A stretch of 14,071 nucleotides of DNA, from the NCBI GenBank assembly GCA_030425715.1, contig JAUIAA010000022.1:1-14071 (forward strand), given 5' to 3'. Below the pieces are notes generated by a model, which saw only the letters and a list, made by a program, of their open reading frames with translations, did not search any database and was not told the DNA's origin. The first letter of the stretch is position 1. Every line of letters starts with the position of its first letter. This document shows, one piece after another, positions 7,293 to 14,050 of this stretch. The stretch comes from Bacteroidia bacterium. Its GTDB lineage: Bacteria; Bacteroidota; Bacteroidia; Flavobacteriales; Flavobacteriaceae. A program made the translations under genes and the position numbers.

Positions 7293-7300
7293 CAAAGATA
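7293..7300 (-). promoter_or_regulatory. -7 promoter element for tyrS
   Basis: On the minus strand this reads TATCTTTG, identical to the elements before sdhC and cls, 19 bases upstream of the chosen tyrS ATG. A TTTG at 7316-7319 (minus strand) is 15 bases upstream, slightly short for a -33 partner. Its position supports the shorter tyrS start. Confidence 0.6.
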
Positions 7301-7401
7301 ATAAAGATATCTGCACAAATAGAAGTAGGTGAATAAAGAAATTTTCATCTTCATTACCAATAAAAATAAATTCTAATGAATCCTGTTGTCTAACAATTTT
7401 C

Positions 7402-7409
7402 TATTTTCG
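7402..7409 (+). promoter_or_regulatory. Possible -7 element directly before the epimerase gene
   Basis: TATTTTCG matches TAnnTTTG at all but one fixed position and ends only 4 bases before the ATG at 7414. If used, transcription would start at or next to the start codon and give a leaderless or nearly leaderless mRNA. The nearest TTG (7386-7388) is 13 bases upstream, which is short. Confidence 0.35.
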
Positions 7410-7413
7410 CCTT

Positions 7414-8421
7414 ATGATTTTAGTAACAGGCGGAACGGGTTTAGTGGGCTCTCATTTGCTTTATCAATTATTGCAAAATAAGGATAAGGTTAGGGCAATA
7501 CATCAAAAAACAAGCGATTTACTCGCAGTAAAAAATGTATTCTCCTATTATACGGATAAACCCGAAGTGTTTTTTGATAAAATTGATTGGATGGAGGCTA
7601 GTTTAGACGACACTGAAGCTTTAAGCACTACCTTTCAAGATGTAAATTATGTATACCATTGCGCGGCATATATTTCTTTTGATCCAAAAGATTATAAAAT
7701 AATGCGTCATACCAATATTGACGGTACAGCCAATATTGTGAATCTCTGTGTTTTTCATCAAATAAAAAAATTGTGCTTCGTAAGCTCTATAGCCGCCATA
7801 GAAAAAGCAAAAAATGGAAAGTTTACCGATGAATCGGAAAACTGGAACAATAATGCACCTAAAAGTGGTTATGCCATTAGTAAATACGGTGCAGAAATAG
7901 AGGTTTGGAGAGCTAGTCAAGAAGGAGTACCTGTAATCATTATAAACCCTGGAGTGATTTTAGGTGCTGGGTTTTGGCAAAAAGGGAGTGGTTCTATTTT
8001 TAGCAAAATATACCACGGTTTTCCATTTTATACCGAAGGTGCTACTGGTTTTGTGGATGTACTTGACGTGGTAAAAATTATGGTTAAACTAATGGCAGAA
8101 CCTATTGAAAATGAACGATTTATTTTGGTAGGTAAAAATATGGTTTTTAAAGACTTATTTCTTTTAATTGCAGATACTTTTAGGGTTAAGAAACCAAATA
8201 TTAAGGTAACTCATTTTTTGGCTGGAATAGTTTGGAGAATAGATTATTTAAAAAGTATGATTTTTAGAACACCTGCATTGGTTACTAAAAAATCGATGCA
8301 ATCTTCTATGGAAATAGATAATTATTCTTCTGAAAAATTAAAAAAATATTTAGCTTATAACTTTATAAAAATGGAAACGACTATAGAAAGGGTATGTAAA
8401 GCATATAAACGTGACCACTAA
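7414..8421 (+). CDS. NAD(P)-dependent epimerase/dehydratase-like extended SDR
   Basis: 335-residue extended short-chain dehydrogenase/reductase. The Rossmann motif VTGGTGLVGSHL (4-15) opens the protein. VYHCAAYISFD (80-90) is the usual strand-4 region; VSSIAA (123-128) supplies the catalytic Ser; Y153-x3-K157 in SGYAISKYGAE is the active-site pair. IINPGVILGAG (about 176-186) is the conserved segment after it. It binds NAD(P)(H) and probably acts on a nucleotide sugar, or on another alcohol/ketone substrate as in dihydroflavonol-reductase-like SDRs; sequence alone does not decide. The C-terminal 70 residues are basic and hydrophobic. It is a single-gene unit, divergent from tyrS and overlapping the DUF4296 gene tail-to-tail by 4 bases. 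Confidence 0.9.
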   Translation: MILVTGGTGLVGSHLLYQLLQNKDKVRAIHQKTSDLLAVKNVFSYYTDKPEVFFDKIDWMEASLDDTEALSTTFQDVNYVYHCAAYISFDPKDYKIMRHTNIDGTANIVNLCVFHQIKKLCFVSSIAAIEKAKNGKFTDESENWNNNAPKSGYAISKYGAEIEVWRASQEGVPVIIINPGVILGAGFWQKGSGSIFSKIYHGFPFYTEGATGFVDVLDVVKIMVKLMAEPIENERFILVGKNMVFKDLFLLIADTFRVKKPNIKVTHFLAGIVWRIDYLKSMIFRTPALVTKKSMQSSMEIDNYSSEKLKKYLAYNFIKMETTIERVCKAYKRDH

Positions 8422-8825
8422 TTGCGTTTTTTATCAAAACCGCCTGAGCTTTTCTCTTCTAATTTTCTTTCTGCATCAATTATAGAATCCATCTCTGTAG
8501 CATACTCTTTTTTTAACTTATCAATATTTTTTTGCACCGATTTAAAAATATTTTCATATTCTACTGCATTCGAGGCGTAATAAAGATTACTACTGGCAAA
8601 CCTTACGCTATCTACCTTGTATTTTTCAAAAACCAAACTCATATAATTTATATTTTTACGAGCTTCTATATTCTTAATATTGTTGGTAGAACTTGCCAAA
8701 TGCATATCGGTTAACAACTTTATCATTTCCTCCTTTGGTATCAAATCCTTAGGCTTCTCCAATTTTGTGGCACTTTGGCACGCTAGCATTAAAAACAAGC
8801 ACGATATATAAATCATATTTTTCAT
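8418..8825 (-). CDS. DUF4296 family lipoprotein
   Basis: 135-residue protein with a short signal ending LMLAC (12-16), a good lipobox with C16 lipidated. The mature part begins with the pattern KPKDLIPKEEMIKLLTDMHL (24-43), which I recognise as the DUF4296 signature of Flavobacteriia and other Bacteroidota; function is unknown. The rest looks helical (FEKYKVDSVRFASSNLYYAS, then a Lys-rich helix and a charged tail). Its ATG overlaps the dihydroorotase stop as ATGA, so it is translated from the same mRNA. It should sit in the periplasm, anchored to the inner or outer membrane. Its stop overlaps that of the convergent epimerase gene. Confidence 0.88.
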   Translation of the reverse strand: MKNMIYISCLFLMLACQSATKLEKPKDLIPKEEMIKLLTDMHLASSTNNIKNIEARKNINYMSLVFEKYKVDSVRFASSNLYYASNAVEYENIFKSVQKNIDKLKKEYATEMDSIIDAERKLEEKSSGGFDKKRN

Positions 8826-10165
8826 ACCCTATTAAATATCAGCCTTTTACCTTTTATTTGATCGTTAAATTTTCCTTGATCATATATTAAATTTCCATTT
8901 ACAAATGTTTGGGTTACCGTCGCATTAAAGGTAGTTCCTTCAAAAGGAGACCAGCCACATTTGTATAAAATATTTTCTTTGGTTACTGTTTGGGGCTTAT
9001 GGGTATCTACCAAAACTAAATCGGCAAAATAGCCTGGTTGGATAAAGCCCCTATCCTCTATCTTGAATATTTTAGCTGGATTGTGGCACATTTTTTCTAC
9101 CATTTTTTCTAAGGTAATTTTTCCTTGGTCTACGGCCGCCAACATTGCTAACAAAGCATGTTGTACCAACGGACCTCCACTTGCCGACTTGGTATATACT
9201 TGTAATTTTTCGTCTAAGGTATGTGGCGCATGATCGGTAGCAATTACATCCAATCTATCGTCTAAAAGTGCTTTCCAAAGTGCCTCTTTATCCTCTTTGG
9301 TTTTTACTGCCGGATTCCATTTAATTAAGGCCCCTTTTTTTGCATAATCTCTATCGTCAAACCATAAATGATGGATACAAACTTCGGCAGTAATTTGCTT
9401 TTCTTCTAAGGGGATTTTATTGGTAAACAAATTTGTTTCTTTGGCAGTAGAAAGGTGAAAAACATGTAACCTAGCCCCCGTTTTTTTTGCCAGTTTTATG
9501 GCTTTAGACGAAGAAAGGTAGCAAGCTTCCTCACTTCTAATTTGTGGATGCAATTCCATTGGAATATCCTCACCATGAATTAGTTTAGTCATGGCTAAAT
9601 TATTTTTTATAGTAGTCTCATCTTCACAATGTACCGCAATTAGCATTTTTGTTGACGAAAATATTTGCTCTAAAACCGCTTCATTATCTACCAACATATT
9701 TCCAGTAGAAGAGCCCAAAAACAACTTGATTGCAGCCACATTTTTAGGGTCAGTTTTTAACAACTCCTCTAAATTATCATTCGTTCCTCCAAACATAAAA
9801 GAGTAATTTGCATAAGAGCTTTTCGCTGCAATTTTAAACTTATCTTCTAATAATTCTTGGGTAGTAGCCTGTGGTACTGTGTTTGGCATTTCAATAAACG
9901 AAGTAATCCCTCCCGCTACCGCGGCTCTAGACTCCGTTTCTATATCTGCCTTATGGGTTAAACCAGGTTCTCTAAAATGTACTTGATCATCAATAACACC
10001 AGGCAATAAGTATTTCCCTGTGCCATCAATAATTTTTGTCTCTAAAGGAAAATTAGTAATCTTACTTTCAACAGCAACAATTTTTTCGCCTTGAATCAAT
10101 ACCTCTTGCTGTGCAATTCTACCTTCGTTTACAACTTTTGCGTTTTTTATTAAAATTGTTCCCAT
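8822..10165 (-). CDS. pyrC: Dihydroorotase (class I type), with Gln in place of the first metal-site His
   Basis: 447-residue amidohydrolase closing carbamoyl-aspartate to dihydroorotate in pyrimidine synthesis. The entry motif LPGVIDDQVHFREPG (54-68) is that of class I dihydroorotases, including the substrate-binding Arg, but the HxH metal pair reads Q61-V-H63. Other expected ligands are present: AIKLFLGS with K147 as possible carboxylated Lys, AVHCED with H179, LHVFHLS with H237, and ATDHAPHT (309-316) with D311 as the catalytic/metal Asp. ASGGPLVQHALL (328-339) and the PAKIF...ADLVLVD tail (363-387) complete the fold. It starts 8 bases after the mannosyltransferase gene stops and overlaps the DUF4296 gene by 4 bases. 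Related amidohydrolases such as allantoinase or hydantoinase are possible, but the REPG region favours dihydroorotase. Gene symbol is by function. Confidence 0.88.
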   Translation of the reverse strand: MGTILIKNAKVVNEGRIAQQEVLIQGEKIVAVESKITNFPLETKIIDGTGKYLLPGVIDDQVHFREPGLTHKADIETESRAAVAGGITSFIEMPNTVPQATTQELLEDKFKIAAKSSYANYSFMFGGTNDNLEELLKTDPKNVAAIKLFLGSSTGNMLVDNEAVLEQIFSSTKMLIAVHCEDETTIKNNLAMTKLIHGEDIPMELHPQIRSEEACYLSSSKAIKLAKKTGARLHVFHLSTAKETNLFTNKIPLEEKQITAEVCIHHLWFDDRDYAKKGALIKWNPAVKTKEDKEALWKALLDDRLDVIATDHAPHTLDEKLQVYTKSASGGPLVQHALLAMLAAVDQGKITLEKMVEKMCHNPAKIFKIEDRGFIQPGYFADLVLVDTHKPQTVTKENILYKCGWSPFEGTTFNATVTQTFVNGNLIYDQGKFNDQIKGKRLIFNRV

Positions 10166-10173
10166 CTACTTAT

Positions 10174-10893
10174 TTATTTTGGCAATCCATTAAACCGCAT
10201 TTTTATAATCCCGAATATGGCTTCGGTAATAATGGTTTTACTCATTTTTGATTCTCCTAAGGTTCTATCTGTAAATACCACAGAAACTTCTTTGATTGCA
10301 AATTTGCGTTTCCATGCTTTAAATTTCATTTCAATTTGAAAAGCATATCCTACAAACTTAATTTTATCTAATTTAATAGTTTCCAAAACCTTACGCTTAT
10401 AACAAACAAACCCAGCGGTTGTGTCGTGCACAGGTATTCCAGTTACCACTTGTACATATTTTGATGCAAAATAAGAAAGCAATACACGTTGCATTGGCCA
10501 GTTTACTACATTAACACCTTTAGAATATCTAGAGCCAATAGACAAATCAGCACCCTCATTTTTACAGGCCTGGTATAACCTGATTAAATCTTTTGGATTG
10601 TGCGAAAAATCAGCATCCATTTCAATGATATATTCATACTTTTTCTGCAATGCCCATTTAAACCCATGAATATATGCTGCTCCTAAACCATTTTTCTCTT
10701 TTCTAATTTCCAAAAATAATTGACTACTAAATTCTTTTTGTAAAGATTTCACAATTTCCGCAGTACCATCTGGAGAACTATCATCAACTACCAAAATATC
10801 AAAGGCTTTTTCTTGCGAAAAAGTAGCCCTTATAATATTTTCAATATTTTCCTTCTCGTTAAAAGTAGGAATGATTACTAGGGTATCTTGCAT
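10174..10893 (-). CDS. Polyprenol monophosphomannose synthase (GT2, Dpm1-like)
   Basis: 239-residue cytoplasmic-face glycosyltransferase that moves mannose from GDP-mannose to polyprenyl phosphate. GT2 motifs are IIPTFNEKENI (7-17), VVDDSSPDGT (35-44), the DxD motif D93-A-D95 in EMDADFSH, GSRYSKG (120-126), HDTTAGF (156-162) and the family-typical FTDRTLGESKMS (207-218). There is no C-terminal membrane domain, so this is the short soluble form. The frame is open to an ATG at 10926, but the ATG at 10893 gives the normal MQDTLVIIPTFNE start, and a -7 promoter element lies at 10913-10920 inside the longer version. First gene of an operon with dihydroorotase and DUF4296, and divergent from a GT39 transferase that could use its product. 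Glucose as donor sugar cannot be excluded. Confidence 0.9.
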   Translation of the reverse strand: MQDTLVIIPTFNEKENIENIIRATFSQEKAFDILVVDDSSPDGTAEIVKSLQKEFSSQLFLEIRKEKNGLGAAYIHGFKWALQKKYEYIIEMDADFSHNPKDLIRLYQACKNEGADLSIGSRYSKGVNVVNWPMQRVLLSYFASKYVQVVTGIPVHDTTAGFVCYKRKVLETIKLDKIKFVGYAFQIEMKFKAWKRKFAIKEVSVVFTDRTLGESKMSKTIITEAIFGIIKMRFNGLPK

Positions 10894-10912
10894 ATTTCTT
10901 TTTTTGGATACG

Positions 10913-10920
10913 CAAAGGTA
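10913..10920 (-). promoter_or_regulatory. -7 promoter element for the mannosyltransferase-pyrC-DUF4296 operon
   Basis: On the minus strand this reads TACCTTTG, a full match to TAnnTTTG, 19 bases before the ATG at 10893. No clear -33 TTG is present at the usual distance. The element lies back-to-back with the plus-strand element at 10935-10942. Confidence 0.55.
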
Positions 10921-10934
10921 AAACAAATTATTGC

Positions 10935-10942
10935 TACTTTTG
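10935..10942 (+). promoter_or_regulatory. -7 promoter element for the GT39 gene
   Basis: TACTTTTG is a full match to TAnnTTTG and ends 15 bases before the GT39 ATG. It is 14 bases from the divergent minus-strand element, so the -33 region of each promoter would overlap the core of the other. No TTG is seen at the usual upstream spacing. Confidence 0.5.
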
Positions 10943-10957
10943 TTTAAAATTTTTTGA

Positions 10958-12628
10958 ATGAAAATTCTTCAAAAACCAAAATTTCAATTTTTCTTTTTTT
11001 TAGCTATATTCTTTGTAATTAATATTTTACAGGGTTATTTTACTTTATTGTTTGAAGATGAAGCTTACTATTGGGTATGGTCTAAAAATATGGCTTGGGG
11101 CTATTTTGATCACCCTCCTCTAGTGGCCGTTTGGGTAAAAATTGGCACTTTGCTTTTTGATAATGAATTAGGGATACGCTTTTTTTCTGCAGTGAGTTTT
11201 AGTGTAATGCTTTATCTTATATGGCAACTAATTGAGCATCCTAAAAAAAATAAATTTGTCTGGCTTTATTTTTTACTGGTTATTTCACTTGCCTTTTTAA
11301 ATGTTTTTGGATTTATTACTACACCAGACACGCCTTTAATGTTATTTATTGCGCTATTTTTATTTGGTTTCCAAAGGTTTTTGCAATTCGAAAGTTGGAG
11401 TTCTGTATTTTATTTGGCAATTGCCATGGCTGGGATGATGTACAGTAAATACCATGGTGTTTTGGTCATTTTTTTTGTAGTACTATCCAACCTCTCTATA
11501 CTTAAAAAAACAAAGTTTTGGGCAAGTGCTTTTATAGCATTACTATTATTTGTACCACATCTTTATTGGCAGTACGTTAACGATTTTCCTTCCTTTCGGT
11601 ATCACTTATCTGAAAGAGGTAGGGATGAGTACCGAGTAGCAGATTCTTTAATGCATTTTGTAAATCAAATTGCCATTGTAGGGATTACCTTTCCTTTAAT
11701 TTACAAAGCTTTTTGGAAAGATAACACGAAAGATAAGTTCTTTAGGTCTCTAAAGTTTATTGCATATGGGTTTGTTATATTTTTTCTTTTTAGTAGCTTT
11801 TCCTCTAGAACGCAAGCGCAGTGGACAGCTGCAATCTTGATTCCGCTTTTGGTAATTGCTTTTCCTTATTTTGTTGAACATGCAAAAGAAAGGTTGTGGT
11901 TGGTTCGTTTGGCTTTGGTACAATTATTTTTGTTACTCGTTATTCGCGTTTTTTTAGCAAGCAGCGCTATTTCTCCTATTCCTTTAGAACCACATAAATC
12001 CCAAACATGGATCCATCCCTTAAAAGAAAAAACAAGTGGTAAGCCCATTGTATTTGTCAATTCGTATACCTCTGCGTCCCTCTATAATTTTTATACAGGT
12101 ATAGATACACATTCCTATAGTGTGTTGATAGGAAGAAAAAGCCAATACGACTTGTATGGTTATGAAGAAAAAATGCAAAATAGAGATGTATTTGCCGCTG
12201 GAACTTTATTGGTAAAAGATTCTTTATTGGTAATAAAAGACAAAAGACAACTAAAAGGTAAACCGATAGCTAATTTTGAAACTTTTCAAAAGGTAAAGTG
12301 CCAAATTATTCAAGAGAAAATAGATATTAAAGAAAGTAATAAAGTTCAACTTGAAATAAAATTAATCAATACCTACCACAAAGAAATTCGTTTTAACCAT
12401 GTAAAATTTGTAGGTGTGGTCCAGGGCAAAAAGAAAAAAATTCTACAAAAAATTCCATTAACCATGGAGGGTTTAAGGCCATTACAACCCCAAGAAGAGA
12501 TACAATTAAAAACTAGTTTTATATTAAACAAAAGTGAGGATAATGAAAAGCGAACTTTTAGGGTTGCTTTAGATTTTTATGATTTATTAGAAGGGTATCA
12601 AGGTAATATAATTAAAGTATATCAATAA
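10958..12628 (+). CDS. GT39-family membrane glycosyltransferase (ArnT/PMT-like)
   Basis: 556-residue integral membrane protein of the GT-C fold, which transfers a sugar from a polyprenyl-phosphate donor on the periplasmic side. After the first helix (about 9-28) comes LLFEDEAYYWVWS (30-42), with the catalytic-type D34-E35 pair, then WGYFDHPPLVAVW (47-59) with the HPP motif of this family (PMT_2). TTPDTP (121-126) and SKYHG (163-167) are further family features. About ten helices cover residues 9-335, and roughly 215 soluble residues follow. The acceptor may be protein, lipid A or another glycolipid. The divergent gene makes polyprenol-phosphate mannose, a likely donor. The stop overlaps the DUF4271 start by one base (TAATG), indicating coupling. 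Confidence 0.87.
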   Translation: MKILQKPKFQFFFFLAIFFVINILQGYFTLLFEDEAYYWVWSKNMAWGYFDHPPLVAVWVKIGTLLFDNELGIRFFSAVSFSVMLYLIWQLIEHPKKNKFVWLYFLLVISLAFLNVFGFITTPDTPLMLFIALFLFGFQRFLQFESWSSVFYLAIAMAGMMYSKYHGVLVIFFVVLSNLSILKKTKFWASAFIALLLFVPHLYWQYVNDFPSFRYHLSERGRDEYRVADSLMHFVNQIAIVGITFPLIYKAFWKDNTKDKFFRSLKFIAYGFVIFFLFSSFSSRTQAQWTAAILIPLLVIAFPYFVEHAKERLWLVRLALVQLFLLLVIRVFLASSAISPIPLEPHKSQTWIHPLKEKTSGKPIVFVNSYTSASLYNFYTGIDTHSYSVLIGRKSQYDLYGYEEKMQNRDVFAAGTLLVKDSLLVIKDKRQLKGKPIANFETFQKVKCQIIQEKIDIKESNKVQLEIKLINTYHKEIRFNHVKFVGVVQGKKKKILQKIPLTMEGLRPLQPQEEIQLKTSFILNKSEDNEKRTFRVALDFYDLLEGYQGNIIKVYQ

Positions 12629-13290
12629 TGTTTGAGGGCTTAGATAGGGTTTTATTTACCCAAGATTGGTTGACGATTATTTTACTAATTGTACTAATCT
12701 TGATTAGTTTACTTAAAATCAATTATAACCAAAGGTTTACCAAACTATTTTCGCTACTCTATTCAGAAAAATATTATACCGATTTTATAAAAACCAAGCC
12801 GTTTTTGTTCAACACCTTCCATTTAATTCTGTTTTTTATTGTTTCTTTTAACATTTCACTATGGGTATATTATACATTTCAGGCGTTTTTCCCTGCTATT
12901 TTTATACCTGAAATTATCTTCTATTTAAAGATCTTGGTTGTGGTATTTTTATACATTTTTATTCGCTATTTTACGGGTACTTTTTTGGCAAATATATTTG
13001 AAATTACCACCATGCAAAAACACTTTACTTTTCTAAAGTTCAGTAATTTATCTTTAATAATGTTACTATCTTATCCATTGCTAGTTGTGATAAACTACAG
13101 TACCTTATCGTTTCATAAGTATTGGATAACTTTAGGGTTGGCATTGTTATTAGTTCTACTGTTTTTTCGTTACTTTGTGATACTCAAAAACGAAAGGATA
13201 AAAATTAACAATTTTTTTTATATTATTTTGTACCTTTGCGCCCTTGAAATAGCACCTTTTATAGTTATTTATAAAATGTTTGTAGACTAA
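12628..13290 (+). CDS. DUF4271 family membrane protein
   Basis: 220-residue, very hydrophobic protein with about six membrane helices (14-30, 59-85, 94-114, 139-157, 165-185, 194-215). I assign it to DUF4271 from its topology, the IRYFTGTFLANIFE segment (112-125) after the third helix, the ALEIAP motif in the last helix (205-210), and its position before uroporphyrinogen-III synthase, an arrangement I recall in Bacteroidota. Function is unknown. It starts inside the stop codon of the GT39 gene and ends 14 bases before hemD. A TACCTTTG promoter-like element lies within its last codons (13231-13238). No catalytic motif is visible; a transport or membrane-scaffold role would be speculation. Confidence 0.82.
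   Translation: MFEGLDRVLFTQDWLTIILLIVLILISLLKINYNQRFTKLFSLLYSEKYYTDFIKTKPFLFNTFHLILFFIVSFNISLWVYYTFQAFFPAIFIPEIIFYLKILVVVFLYIFIRYFTGTFLANIFEITTMQKHFTFLKFSNLSLIMLLSYPLLVVINYSTLSFHKYWITLGLALLLVLLFFRYFVILKNERIKINNFFYIILYLCALEIAPFIVIYKMFVD
13231..13238 (+). promoter_or_regulatory. Possible internal -7 promoter element for hemD
   Basis: TACCTTTG, a full TAnnTTTG match, lies within the 3' end of the DUF4271 gene, 66 bases before the hemD ATG. No -33 TTG is obvious 17-23 bases upstream (the region is a T-run). It could let hemD be expressed apart from the GT39/DUF4271 genes, or be a chance match in coding sequence. Confidence 0.35.
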
Positions 13291-13304
13291 AGTGAAATAA
13301 AAAT

Positions 13305-14048
13305 ATGAAAGTAAAAACTATACTTGTTTCTCAACCTGCACCAAAAGCTACCCAATCTCCTTACCATGATTTAATGGATAAACAAAAAGTGAAAATTGAT
13401 TTTAGATCATTTATTCACGTTGAAGGAGAAACTGCTAGAAATGTACGGTCTCAAAAAATTGACTTTTTAAAGTTTTCTGCTGTAATCTTTACCAGTAGAA
13501 ATGCGGTAGATAATTATTTTAGACTGGCAGAAGAAATGCGAATTAGTATACCAGATGATATGAAGTACTTCTGTTTATCTGAAGCAGTAGCTTATTATTT
13601 ACAAAAATATGTGGTATACAGAAAGCGTAAAATTTATGTAGGTACAAGAACCTTACAAGATTTGATTCCACAAATTAAAAAACACAAAACAGAGAAGTTT
13701 TTATTACCATGCTCTGACAAAGCAGATGATAGATCGGCTAAGATTTTAGATGAGTTGGGTATAGAATGGCAAAAAGCTATTTTATATAAAACCGTAATTA
13801 GTGATCTATCTGATTTAGAGAATGTTTTTTACGATGTTTTGGTGTTTTTTAGCCCAAGTGGCATCCAATCCTTGTTTAAAAACTTTCCAGAATTTAAACA
13901 AAACAATACTAGAATTGCTGTTTTTGGTAATACAACCGTTAAAGCTGCTGAAGAAGCTGGTTTAAAAATTGATATTGCCGCTCCTACTAAAGAAACACCA
14001 TCTATGACGATGGCATTAGAGAAGTATATCAAACAAGCAAACAAATAA
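13305..14048 (+). CDS. hemD: Uroporphyrinogen-III synthase
   Basis: 247-residue cytoplasmic enzyme that cyclises hydroxymethylbilane with inversion of ring D to uroporphyrinogen III, the branch point to haem, sirohaem and cobalamin. The family diverges strongly, but the two-lobed pattern is visible: an N-terminal ILVSQPAP start (6-13), VIFTSRNAVDNYF (60-72) in the first lobe, YVGTRT and FLLPCSDKADDR (about 111-143) across the linker, LVFFSPSGIQSLF (179-191), and IAVFGNTTVKAAEEAGLKID (204-223) followed by PTKETPSMTMAL. Length is normal. The gene follows DUF4271 by 14 bases on the same strand and may also have an internal promoter. Confidence 0.9.
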   Translation: MKVKTILVSQPAPKATQSPYHDLMDKQKVKIDFRSFIHVEGETARNVRSQKIDFLKFSAVIFTSRNAVDNYFRLAEEMRISIPDDMKYFCLSEAVAYYLQKYVVYRKRKIYVGTRTLQDLIPQIKKHKTEKFLLPCSDKADDRSAKILDELGIEWQKAILYKTVISDLSDLENVFYDVLVFFSPSGIQSLFKNFPEFKQNNTRIAVFGNTTVKAAEEAGLKIDIAAPTKETPSMTMALEKYIKQANK

Positions 14049-14050
14049 AA

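Noticed and set aside
7274..7360. Upstream extension of tyrS by 29 codons
   Set aside because: The added residues are hydrophobic and atypical for TyrRS, and the promoter element at 7293-7300 would lie inside the coding region.
7621..7920. Minus-strand open frame of 99 codons
   Set aside because: Antisense to the SDR active-site region; no start context, promoter or recognisable motif.
10894..10926. Upstream extension of the mannosyltransferase by 11 codons
   Set aside because: It would place the -7 element within the gene, and the family normally starts just before the IIPTFNE motif.
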